A stretch of DNA of 64,000 nt from Neptuniibacter caesariensis. GTDB taxonomy: Bacteria; Pseudomonadota; Gammaproteobacteria; Pseudomonadales; Balneatricaceae. Location: the NCBI RefSeq assembly GCF_000153345.1, contig NZ_CH724125.1:528871-592870 (forward strand), in the 5' to 3' direction. A program made the translations under genes and the position numbers. Position 1 is the first letter of the stretch, and every line of letters begins with the position of its first letter. Of this stretch, positions 1 to 8,551 are shown one piece after another. The notes beneath the pieces were generated by a model. The model had not been told where the DNA came from. It did not search any database and worked only from the letters and a program-made list of their open reading frames with translations.

Positions 1-1
1 G

Positions 2-1552
2 ATCTCCAGACTAGAACTGCGCAAAAAGATTAAACAATTAGAAAGTGCGAATCAGTACAAATCGATCTTTGTTTCTAATGTCAGTCATGAGATCCGAACG
101 CCGATGAACGGGGTCATGGGGTTGATAGATCTTCTCTTAGAAACGCCTTTGAATGATAAACAGCTGCGCTATGCCCAGGCTATTAAACGCAGTGGAGATT
201 CCCTGTTAAGAGTGATCAACGATGTGCTGGACCTGTCCAAAGTTGAAGCAGGCAAGCTTACCATCGAGAAAGCAGAGTTTAATCTGGGTGAAGTGGTTGA
301 TGATTTAACCGAATGTTTCTCTCCATTAGCCACTGAAAAAAAACTTGAGCTTCGAACAGATATCCAACTGAAATCGGATCGGTTTATTGGCGATCATTAC
401 CGGCTAAAGCAGATTCTTAATAACCTATTGAGTAATGCCATTAAGTTCACTGATAAAGGCTGGACGGCTTTACGAATTAAAGTGGTAAGCGAAACGGATG
501 ACCAGGCGACGCTTAAATTCTCCGTTTCTGATACAGGCTTAGGTCTTTCTGAAAAACAGCAATCGCAATTGTTTAAACGTTTCCAGCAAGCGAATGAAAC
601 CATAACCCGGGAGTTTGGTGGGAGTGGTTTGGGTTTAAGCATCTGTAAACAACTATTAGCGCTTATGGATGGCGACATAGGGGTTAAGAGCGAACCAGGT
701 AAAGGGTCGACTTTCTGGTTTACCCTGCCGTTACAGGTGGTTCGCGAAGAACCGGCCGTGGAAGAACTTACAGAAACACCCGACAATTTTGCCGGAAAGG
801 TTTTGGTTGTAGAAGACAATCGCGTAAACCAGATTGTTGCAAAAGGGGTGTTAGAGAAATTAGGCCTGGAAGTTGAGCTTGCAGAGAACGGTGCTGTAGG
901 TATGACTAAGCTGCGTGATAATTACTATGACTTGGTATTTATGGATTGCCACATGCCTGTTATGAGTGGCTTTGAGGCGACTAAAGGTATTCGAAGCCCC
1001 AACTCTTTAGTTCATAACCCTGGTATTCCTATTATCGCAATGTCAGCTAATGCGATGGATACAGATATCGAACAATGTTATGAAGTCGGTATGGATGGCT
1101 TTACAGCGAAACCTTTAGAACGGGAAAAAATTAAAGAAGTACTCAGTAAATATCTTAGCCCTGTACAAGCCAAAGAGAGCCCAAGTGCTAGTGAAGACAT
1201 TTTTACCAGCCTGGATAGTTATCCGGTCCTGAATAAGCGTACGGTTAAAGGGCTAAAACTTAGTACCAACCACTTAAAGGTGATGTTCAGAACGTTCCTG
1301 GATACCACTCCCCAAGAGATAAACCGTCTCAGTCAGGCGTTGATTGAGAATGATGTCGAAACTGTTCGTTCCATCGCTCATTCCATCAAGGGTTCTGCAC
1401 GGATGTTGGGTGGAGAGCAGTTGGGTGCTCTGGCGCAATTTATTGAGAGCAATGCTGATTTGGGCAATGAATTACCAGTCAGGAAGATCATTGGTCAATT
1501 AGATAGCTGTTTCGATGCGTTTGAAGATTCGTTGAATATACCGGACGCTTGA
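2..1552 (+). CDS. Hybrid sensor histidine kinase/response regulator with HPt domain (5' partial)
   Basis: The reading frame is open from base 2, so the gene starts left of the window; the ATG at 104 lies inside the kinase core and is not the true start. Numbering from base 2, a short charged helix (residues 1-20) leads into the HisKA H-box SHEIRTPMNG with phospho-acceptor H29. The HATPase part has the N-box NNLLSNAIKF and the G-box FGGSGLGLSI. A receiver domain follows (VLVVEDN, phospho-acceptor Asp at about 315 in FMDCHMPVMSG, conserved Lys in TAKPL). The C-terminal HPt domain has H460 in AHSIKGSARMLGG. This is the BarA/ArcB-like phosphorelay order; the sensor part and any membrane segments are outside the window. 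The signal and the partner regulator cannot be told from here. Confidence 0.95.
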   Translation: MSRLELRKKIKQLESANQYKSIFVSNVSHEIRTPMNGVMGLIDLLLETPLNDKQLRYAQAIKRSGDSLLRVINDVLDLSKVEAGKLTIEKAEFNLGEVVDDLTECFSPLATEKKLELRTDIQLKSDRFIGDHYRLKQILNNLLSNAIKFTDKGWTALRIKVVSETDDQATLKFSVSDTGLGLSEKQQSQLFKRFQQANETITREFGGSGLGLSICKQLLALMDGDIGVKSEPGKGSTFWFTLPLQVVREEPAVEELTETPDNFAGKVLVVEDNRVNQIVAKGVLEKLGLEVELAENGAVGMTKLRDNYYDLVFMDCHMPVMSGFEATKGIRSPNSLVHNPGIPIIAMSANAMDTDIEQCYEVGMDGFTAKPLEREKIKEVLSKYLSPVQAKESPSASEDIFTSLDSYPVLNKRTVKGLKLSTNHLKVMFRTFLDTTPQEINRLSQALIENDVETVRSIAHSIKGSARMLGGEQLGALAQFIESNADLGNELPVRKIIGQLDSCFDAFEDSLNIPDA

Positions 1553-1572
1553 ATGCTTTAATTGGACATGCA

Positions 1573-2457
1573 TTAACTGTTCAAAAGCTCAAGCACATTC
1601 TCGGCCAGATATTCGATGAGCATTCGGACCTTAGGGGAAAGAAAACGGTTATTAGGATAGAGTGCCCAGATCCCTTCATCTTCAGGCTGAAACGTATTTA
1701 GTACAGGTATGAGACATCCTGTTTTGAAGTGCTGCTGAATGTAGTAATCCGGCAGTTGTACAAGGCCAAGGCCCTTGAGAGCAGCATCTGTTAGCGCAAG
1801 CCCGCTATTAAAGCGAATATTACCTTTGACGCGGATATTCCTTTCTTGCCCTGATTCCTGAAAGCGCCAAAACTCTAATGTTCCCAGTAAACAATTATGT
1901 TTATCCAGCTCCTGAATTAGGTGCGGAGTTCCATGCTTGGCCAGGTAATCAGGAGAGCCACAGACCTGAAGTTTTCGTGATGCCAGGCGTTTGGCCATCA
2001 TACTTGAGTCCTCCAGCTTACCCAGACGAATTGCCAGATCATAACCCTCTTTTACCAGATCGACCTTCTGATTGGTGAAGTGTATTTCAACTTCGAGAGC
2101 AGGATATTTAGCAATGAACTCGCTCACCAAGGGCGCAATCTTACTTTCACCGAATGTGGTAGGGGCGGTCATCCGGAGTTTCCCCTTAGGAACAGTTTGG
2201 TGCTGGGTAATAGCTCTTTCTGCTTCTTCAAGGCCTTCAATAAGCGGTTTGCAGTGATGGTAATAGACCTGGCCTGCTTCAGTAATCGTCACTTTACGGG
2301 TGGTCCGATAGAACAGCTTAACCGCTAGCCGGTCTTCAAGTTCACTTATTTGGCGGCTCACTTGTGCTGTTGAGATCCCCAGTAGTTTGGCAGCAGATGT
2401 AAAGCTACTTGTTTCCGCGACCGCCATGAACTCAGACACGCCTTCCCAGTTAAACAT
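1573..2457 (-). CDS. LysR family transcriptional regulator
   Basis: A full-length LysR-type regulator of about 294 residues. The N-terminal winged HTH (FNWEGVSEFMAVAETSSFTS, then AAKLLGISTAQVSRQISELE) is followed by a LysR substrate-binding domain from about residue 90. I chose the ATG at 2457 (MFNWEG) over the one at 2466 because this family starts a few residues before the first helix. It is transcribed away from the formaldehyde dehydrogenase gene at 2593, with about 135 bp between them. A LysR gene divergent from this dehydrogenase is a common gammaproteobacterial arrangement, so control of the dehydrogenase/hydrolase pair is a reasonable inference. The effector is unknown. Confidence 0.93.
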   Translation of the reverse strand: MFNWEGVSEFMAVAETSSFTSAAKLLGISTAQVSRQISELEDRLAVKLFYRTTRKVTITEAGQVYYHHCKPLIEGLEEAERAITQHQTVPKGKLRMTAPTTFGESKIAPLVSEFIAKYPALEVEIHFTNQKVDLVKEGYDLAIRLGKLEDSSMMAKRLASRKLQVCGSPDYLAKHGTPHLIQELDKHNCLLGTLEFWRFQESGQERNIRVKGNIRFNSGLALTDAALKGLGLVQLPDYYIQQHFKTGCLIPVLNTFQPEDEGIWALYPNNRFLSPKVRMLIEYLAENVLELLNS

Positions 2458-2503
2458 TGTTACCACACAGAAAAAGTAATTTGATTAATTGAAGATTATC
2501 ACT

Positions 2504-3723
<1,220 letters not shown>

Positions 3724-3749
3724 GCATCTTAAGTCACAAGGATGAACTC

Positions 3750-4589
3750 ATGTCTTTAGAGATATTGAATGAAAACAGATGCTTTGGCGGGTGGCTTAAA
3801 CAACTAAGCCACCCTTCGGAAAAGCTGAACTGTTCTATGCGCTTCAGTATTTATCTGCCACCGAATGCGTCGGAGCAGCATAAAGTTCCGGTAGTGTATT
3901 GGCTCTCAGGCTTAACCTGCACAGATGAAAACTTTATGCAGAAGGCAGGCGCTCAGCGTATTGCTGCGGAATTGGGTATTGCACTGGTGGCACCGGATAC
4001 CAGCCCAAGAGGTGAGACGGTGCCAGATGATCCCGAAGGTGCATACGATTTTGGCTTGGGCGCTGGCTTTTATCTAAACGCTACCGAGGCCCCCTGGAAC
4101 AAGCATTACCTGATGTACGATTACATTACGGAAGAGCTTCCGGCATTAGTCGAAAGCTTATTCCCCGTATCAGAGTTGCGTGCTATTTCAGGACATTCCA
4201 TGGGAGGGCATGGTGCTATTACGATTGCCCTGAAGAACCCTGAACGCTTTAAATCAGTGACTGCGTTTAGCCCAATCTGCAATCCGATGAGCTGCCCATG
4301 GGGTGAGAAAGCACTGAGTGGTTATTTGGGTGAAGATCGAGCCCAATGGACGGATTATGACAGTACCTACCTGTTGAGCTGCTGTGAAGATCAAATACCG
4401 ATGCTGGTGGATCAGGGCAGTGCCGATCAGTTTTTGGCCGAGCAGCTAAAACCTGAAACATTATTATCGGCCGCGCCTGAAGGGTACCCTTTAGATTATC
4501 GGTTACAGGAAGGCTACGATCACAGTTACTACTTCATCGCGAGCTTCATTGAAGATCACTTGAGGTTTCATTCAAAGTATCTTTTGTAA
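3750..4589 (+). CDS. fghA: S-formylglutathione hydrolase
   Basis: An esterase-D family alpha/beta hydrolase of 279 residues that hydrolyses S-formylglutathione to formate and glutathione, completing formaldehyde detoxification begun by the upstream dehydrogenase. Visible are the oxyanion region [13 protein letters not shown], the nucleophile elbow [10 protein letters not shown], and a C-terminal region with DQGSADQF and the histidine in GYDHSYYF that match the family's catalytic Asp and His. An AAGGA ribosome site precedes the ATG. The stop codon TAA at 4587-4589 touches the tandem decamer array that follows; no conventional terminator hairpin is seen. Confidence 0.97.
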   Translation: MSLEILNENRCFGGWLKQLSHPSEKLNCSMRFSIYLPPNASEQHKVPVVYWLSGLTCTDENFMQKAGAQRIAAELGIALVAPDTSPRGETVPDDPEGAYDFGLGAGFYLNATEAPWNKHYLMYDYITEELPALVESLFPVSELRAISGHSMGGHGAITIALKNPERFKSVTAFSPICNPMSCPWGEKALSGYLGEDRAQWTDYDSTYLLSCCEDQIPMLVDQGSADQFLAEQLKPETLLSAAPEGYPLDYRLQEGYDHSYYFIASFIEDHLRFHSKYLL

Positions 4590-4590
4590 G

Positions 4591-4795
4591 GCGGATAAGG
4601 GCGGATAAGGGCGGATAAGGGCGGATAAGGGCGGATAAGGGCGGATAAGGGCGGATAAGGGCGGATAAGGGCGGATAAGGGCGGATAAGGGCGGATAAGG
4701 GCGGATAAAGGCGGATAAAGGCGGATAAGGGCGGATAAAGGCGGATAAAGGCGGATAAAGGCGGATAAGAGCGGATAAGGGCGGATAAGAGCGGA
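4591..4795. repeat. Tandem 10-bp repeat array, 20 copies, G-rich on the + strand
   Basis: Twenty uninterrupted head-to-tail decamers of consensus GCGGATAAGG run from 4591 to 4790, followed by a partial copy to 4795. The first eleven are identical; later copies vary only at the last two bases (AAG, AGA, AGG). In the uniform part, GGG recurs every 10 bases with 7-base spacers, which satisfies the classical G3N7 quadruplex pattern on the + strand. The period is close to one helical turn. It starts one base after the hydrolase stop codon and lies between two convergent genes. Repeated-peptide ORFs seen across it on the minus strand are only translations of the repeat. Function unknown. Confidence 0.97.
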
Positions 4796-5022
4796 AGATG
4801 TAGCTGCTTTTAGTTGATCCTCGCAGCATTCAGCCGCTTCTATCTGTTTTAGCTGATTCTCGCAGCATTCAGCTGCCTCCATCCGCTTATAGCTGATCCT
4901 CGCAGCATTCAGCTGTCTCTGTCCGCTTTTAGCTGGTCCTCGCAGTATTCAGCCGCCTCTATCTGCTTTTAGCTGACCCTGGCAGCTTTGAACGGCCTCT
5001 ACCCGTTTCCAGCTGCCTTTAA
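4796..5022. repeat. Degenerate tandem 40-bp repeat array, about five copies
   Basis: Immediately after the decamers, a second array of period 40 begins. The unit marker CGCAGCATTC recurs at 4822, 4861, 4901 and 4941 (as CGCAGTATTC), with a decayed copy at 4981; the first unit is 39 bp. Each better copy carries AGCTGA and TCAGCT about 12 bases apart, able to form a small hairpin. The array ends a few bases before the stop codon of the convergent LysE-type gene, so repeats fill the whole interval. No spacers of unique sequence exist, so it is not CRISPR. Confidence 0.9.
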
Positions 5023-5026
5023 GCAA

Positions 5027-5650
5027 TCAATGTCTACTAATAAGGTAAGCACCAGCCCCCGCCATAATTGATCCTGCACTTCTGTTCAGACGTTTAACTG
5101 CCGCTTCTGATTTAAACCAGCGACGTGCTTTACTGGCGAAGACTGCGATCATCATCAAACCCAGCATTAAGCCGATCAGTGTCAGGAATGAAGCGAATAC
5201 AATATCGGCATTACTGAGCACTGTCAGATCCATAAAGGTTGGCAAAAACGCGATGTAGAACAGTATCACCTTAGGGTTTGAAGCAGAGATGAGGAAACCC
5301 TGAAGAAAACCCAGCGCCATACCTTTTTTCTTACCTTCGGGATCGTTTTCCATCGCTTCTAAATCCAGCGGAGCATTCCACATCTTCCAGCCGAGATAGA
5401 CAAGATAGATTGCGCCGACGACTCGGATAACTGTAAACAGTTCGCTCCAGTTATTGGCGATAACGGCCAGGCCAAAACAAGCCGCAATCAGGTAAAGGAT
5501 ATCACTGATCGTCATACCTAAAGCGAGCATTAAGCAAGAGCTGGCGCCATTGGTCAGGGCGCGAGCAAGAATGGCAAAAACGCCAGGACCTGGGGTAATG
5601 CCAAAGATAAAAATAGCGATAAAGAAAGAGATTGCACTCTCTATAGTCAT
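5027..5650 (-). CDS. LysE/RhtB family amino acid exporter
   Basis: An inner-membrane exporter of about 207 residues with the N-terminal family signature FGITPGPGVFAILARALTNG and about six hydrophobic segments. LysE/RhtB proteins export amino acids such as homoserine, threonine or lysine; the substrate cannot be told. I chose the ATG at 5650 (MTIESAISFF), which matches the usual family start and has GGA about 8 bases upstream, over the ATG at 5671. A cytoplasmic loop near the middle is charged (ENDPEGKKKGMALGFLQGF, then SNPKVILFY), as is typical. It is a single gene, convergent with the formaldehyde pair and separated from it by repeats. Confidence 0.92.
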   Translation of the reverse strand: MTIESAISFFIAIFIFGITPGPGVFAILARALTNGASSCLMLALGMTISDILYLIAACFGLAVIANNWSELFTVIRVVGAIYLVYLGWKMWNAPLDLEAMENDPEGKKKGMALGFLQGFLISASNPKVILFYIAFLPTFMDLTVLSNADIVFASFLTLIGLMLGLMMIAVFASKARRWFKSEAAVKRLNRSAGSIMAGAGAYLISRH

Positions 5651-5723
5651 TTTTAAATTCCAGATATGCATTAGAGCCCGGATGCTTGTTTAGCGGGCTC
5701 AAAATAATGAGTAATCGGTTAGA

Positions 5724-6530
5724 TTAACTACCTAAAAGATTTAATACCAGTCCTCGGCTTGCATTTGCTTGAGCTTGAATCGCAATTCCAACTTCTTGTT
5801 GTATCAAAGCGGAAGAACGTTCTGATATAGCACGGGCATAATCAGTATCACCAATACGTGAGGCTGATTCAGCCTGGCTGAGGCTGGACTGGCTTAGGTT
5901 GTTAATTGTGCTGTCGAGTCTGTTCTGGCTGGCGCCAATTTCACCGGACACTGTACCGAGGAAATCTTGCGCTGAATCAAGAATATCCAGAGCCCCAGCG
6001 TCACTAATGTTCAGAGAAAACAGCCCTTGATTCTCCAACTCACCGGCTACATTGAAGGTATTAATGTTCTGACCGTCATCGGCATCAGGACCGGTTTGCA
6101 AGCGTAACTGCCCATCTTCAGCTAATAGGGACTGGCCATTGAAAGTAGAAGAATCCAGCGTGTCGCGGATACCTTCCAAGAGCGCATCAGCTTCACTTTG
6201 CAGGGCGGCTCGATCACTGTCATTGAGAATGCCGTTTTGCGACTGTATAGAAAGCTCACGTATTCTTTGCAGCGAATCATTAACCTGATTGACACCACCA
6301 TCGGCTATTTGTAGCGCTGAAACACCATCCAGACTATTTCTGATCGCTGTGTTGTTGCCTAACACTTCGCTTTGAAGGTCAATCAGCACCTGAAGGCCTG
6401 CAGGATCAACCGCTGAACTATTAATGCGCTGACCGGAAGCAAGCTGCTTTTCGTTTTCATCGATTCTGTTTTGAATCTGATTAAACTGATTGTAGGGGCT
6501 TGTACTGAAGCCTGTCGGATTAATAGGCAT
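5724..6530 (-). CDS. Short flagellin-like protein
   Basis: A 268-residue protein with both conserved flagellin ends and almost no variable middle. The N-terminal D0/D1 part shows LASGQRINSSAVDPAGLQ and NSLDGVSALQIADGG; the C-terminal part ends with SASRIGDTDYARAIS, IQQEVGIAIQAQANASRG and the usual LLGS terminus. The extreme N-terminus (MPINPTGFSTSPYNQ) departs from the usual MALxVNTN start of filament flagellins. AGGAG sits about 7 bases before the ATG. No chaperone, cap or other flagellar gene is nearby, and I found no sigma-28 promoter; a TATACT -10-like box is at 6569-6574 on this strand. It could be a minor filament or junction subunit or an orphan paralog. Confidence 0.88.
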   Translation of the reverse strand: MPINPTGFSTSPYNQFNQIQNRIDENEKQLASGQRINSSAVDPAGLQVLIDLQSEVLGNNTAIRNSLDGVSALQIADGGVNQVNDSLQRIRELSIQSQNGILNDSDRAALQSEADALLEGIRDTLDSSTFNGQSLLAEDGQLRLQTGPDADDGQNINTFNVAGELENQGLFSLNISDAGALDILDSAQDFLGTVSGEIGASQNRLDSTINNLSQSSLSQAESASRIGDTDYARAISERSSALIQQEVGIAIQAQANASRGLVLNLLGS

Positions 6531-6611
6531 GGGCAGCTCCTGATACGCCGCTTATTTTCTATCCATTAAGTATAGCTGGAACGGTGGCAGTAGGAGTTGA
6601 TTTCTGTTCAT

Positions 6612-6636
6612 AAAAAATGGCGCAACAGGTGCGCCA
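6612..6636 (-). terminator. Rho-independent terminator ahead of the flagellin gene
   Basis: On the minus strand, TGGCGC and GCGCCA form a 6-bp stem around a 7-base loop, followed directly by six T (A run 6612-6617 on the + strand). It lies upstream of the flagellin gene and therefore would stop minus-strand transcripts arriving from 6640 or beyond, including read-through from the transporter at 7059-8444. Confidence 0.75.
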
Positions 6637-6674
6637 GAAATCTTGCAATGGAATATAAACGGAAGAGTGTATTA

Positions 6675-6986
6675 AGGAACCTGCGAATAGGTCTCATGCT
6701 TTCTCAGTGGACTATAGAACGGCCATGTGCGCGAAAGTCAGTGCAGCGAAATGTCTAGACCTTTTCAAACTGACTGACAAGGCAGATGGCCGTTATAAAT
6801 TCCACCCTACGGGGCTTGCAGAGCAAACGAATCGCTTTGTTAATAATTTTCGCCAGGCAACCAGCATGACTGTAATTATTGCCGCGCGCTTCACTTGCTC
6901 TGTAAGCCTGAGGCGCATAGGACCTTGTTCGTAGGTTCCTCTCACTCAAAGGTTTCAGGCAAAAGAAGCAAACCCTGAAACCCTTT
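6675..6986 (+). ncRNA. Unassigned large structured RNA candidate (multi-arm fold)
   Basis: This gene-free interval can fold into nested long helices. P1 closes it: 6675-6698 with 6916-6940, starting AGGAACCT/AGGTTCCT. P2: 6707-6711/6801-6805, then 6718-6726/6786-6794 (AACGGCCAT/ATGGCCGTT), 6728-6730/6782-6784 and 6736-6742/6769-6775. P3: 6813-6826/6895-6908 (14 bp), then 6829-6835/6886-6892 and 6842-6848/6874-6880. P4 is a 9-bp hairpin 6951-6959/6974-6982 followed by CTTTCG, terminator-like but T-poor. Several imperfect positions are G-U in a + strand transcript (6683/6932, 6688/6927, 6694/6920, 6818/6903), one position (6695/6919) would favour the minus strand; overall + is preferred. A TATAAA box lies at 6654-6659. 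It does not match tmRNA, 6S or RNase P RNA as I know them. A non-autonomous transposable element with terminal inverted repeats is the main alternative. Confidence 0.5.
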
Positions 6987-7058
6987 CGATAATAAGAGGT
7001 TAAGATTGCAGTTTATACACTGCATTAGTTCCATTATAAATTGTGTGTCTATAGCTGA

Positions 7059-8444
7059 TTAGATCCAGCCAAGTAACTGCCACCATAGATAATCTAATGG
7101 GAATAGAATAAATAGGGTCAGTGGTGTGAGAACAAAACACAGTTTAGCTGCATGCTTAATTGGCACCTTCGCGATCTGCATGCCGACCATTAGCGGTGCT
7201 GATTGAAAAGGAAAGAGTATTGTTGAAAAGCCGAGCACCTGGGTCATCAACACCGCTTGAAGAGAGAAACCACTTTTGTCTGCAAGCTGCTCAGCAAAAG
7301 GGGTGAGCACTGCAGATACGCCTGGCAGTGTGGTAACAATACCTGTCGTGAAGGCGGTCATCGCCAGCGATATAAAATTGCTTAAATCTTCCCCGGGAGC
7401 CAGAGGTAGCCAATTGTTGAGATGATCTCCTGCCAACGCTCCAAGACCTGAATGATTTATCAGGGTGCCAAGGCCAAGTATTCCAACCACAAAGATGAGT
7501 GAACCAATATTAAATTTGTTGTTAAGACTTTTACTGCTGACCAGACCTATACCTGGTAATAGCAGGACACATGCAGCCGTAAGGCCAATCCATGCAGCTG
7601 AGATGTGATGGAAAGAATCGGTTAACCAGAAGCCCAGTGTAATCAGAACGATAAACAATAACTTATATTCATTGAATGACATTCTGGATTGTTCTGTGGC
7701 TTCATGATTGCGTTTGGGAGAGTCTGGATATAACCAAAGAATCAAACTGATAATCAGAATGCCTTTGAGTAAGCCAAGAATAGGGAAGTGCAGGAAAAGA
7801 TATTCGGCGTATAAAGGTGTCCAGTTATGGATGGTTTCAGCCGCGCCAATCATCACCATGTTGGGAACATTGGCAGGTAACACTGCGAAGGTGGGTACGT
7901 GACAGCCAAATGCCGCGGCAAGCGCAACCCCTATCTGTCCATTACTGCCGGTTTTAAATCCGCACCGATCTGCAACGGCCATGGCTATAGGGATAAACAG
8001 TACCGCCCGCCCCATAGAGGATGGCATTAAAAATCCCAGTAAGGTTGCCATGATGACGATGCCGGAAATGAGCTTAAGATAGCTGCTGTCCAGATGGTTG
8101 GAAAAGCCGGCAGCGATACGTTGCGCAAGCCCGGTCTCGTTGATCGCGATGCCGATAATGAGCCCGGCAAAAATTAGCCAGCAGGCGGTTGAGTAGAATC
8201 CGGAAAAAACCGTCTCCGCTGGTGCAACGGCTAAGAGCATAGCGACAGCCATAAAGATTAACGCGGTAACATGCTCAGGAATGGCACTGGTTGCATACAG
8301 AACGATCGCGCCAAGAATAAGACAGGCAGCAGTCAACTGTTGCTGGTTCAAATAGTCTGCTGCGGGGCCAAGTAGTAATGACAATATACAGAGCGGCAGC
8401 AGAATGATGGCGGATATCTGACCTTTAGAGAGTGAAATATTCAT
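7059..8444 (-). CDS. SLC13/DASS-type anion permease
   Basis: A 461-residue polytopic inner-membrane protein with roughly 12 hydrophobic segments. The pattern SAIPEHVTALIFMAVAMLL near the N-terminus, the repeated re-entrant regions (FLMPSSMGRAVLFIPIAMAV and TTLPGVSAVLTPFAEQLA), and AAFGCHVPTFAVLPANVPN fit the divalent anion:Na+ symporter superfamily. Members carry dicarboxylates, citrate or sulfate; the usual SNT signature is altered to PSSMG and PANVP, so the substrate is uncertain. It is divergent from an AraC-type regulator 107 bp away, which probably controls it. Confidence 0.85.
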   Translation of the reverse strand: MNISLSKGQISAIILLPLCILSLLLGPAADYLNQQQLTAACLILGAIVLYATSAIPEHVTALIFMAVAMLLAVAPAETVFSGFYSTACWLIFAGLIIGIAINETGLAQRIAAGFSNHLDSSYLKLISGIVIMATLLGFLMPSSMGRAVLFIPIAMAVADRCGFKTGSNGQIGVALAAAFGCHVPTFAVLPANVPNMVMIGAAETIHNWTPLYAEYLFLHFPILGLLKGILIISLILWLYPDSPKRNHEATEQSRMSFNEYKLLFIVLITLGFWLTDSFHHISAAWIGLTAACVLLLPGIGLVSSKSLNNKFNIGSLIFVVGILGLGTLINHSGLGALAGDHLNNWLPLAPGEDLSNFISLAMTAFTTGIVTTLPGVSAVLTPFAEQLADKSGFSLQAVLMTQVLGFSTILFPFQSAPLMVGMQIAKVPIKHAAKLCFVLTPLTLFILFPLDYLWWQLLGWI

Positions 8445-8551
8445 CTCAATGACACCTGTTTAATAAAACCTTTTCCATTTTGGCAAGAATTAGCTAGCCT
8501 TACAGTCGATAATAAGACATAAAATATCGATAAACAGACAAGCTATTAGCA

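Noticed and set aside
104..1552. Sensor kinase starting at the ATG at 104
   Set aside because: The frame is open to the window edge and the H-box SHEIRTP lies upstream of that ATG, so the gene is 5' partial.
4591..4795. Replication origin or DnaA-box cluster because of TTATCC in the reverse complement
   Set aside because: Only the first six bases match the DnaA box TTATCCACA, and no dnaA, dnaN, AT-rich unwinding region or rep gene is near.
4568..4882. Minus-strand ORFs with repeated peptide [10 protein letters not shown]
   Set aside because: They are translations of the 10-bp tandem repeat (three decamers give ten codons), without ribosome sites, and overlap the hydrolase stop and the repeats.
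4591..5022. CRISPR array
   Set aside because: Units are contiguous without unique spacers, the periods are 10 and 40 bp, and there are no cas genes.
6538..6600. Sigma-28 promoter for the flagellin-like gene
   Set aside because: No match to TAAAGTTT-N11-GCCGATAA was found; only a TATACT box.
6675..6940. Complete insertion sequence bounded by the GGAACCT inverted repeats
   Set aside because: There is no transposase frame between the ends and no target duplication outside them; a non-autonomous relic remains possible and is noted in the finding.
6707..6949. Protein genes on either strand inside the structured interval
   Set aside because: Short, poorly composed, no ribosome sites, and fully explained by the helices of the RNA candidate.
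6675..6986. tmRNA, 6S RNA, RNase P RNA or a retron msr-msd
   Set aside because: No tRNA-like ends or tag frame, no 6S bubble sequences, no RNase P conserved core, and no adjacent reverse transcriptase.
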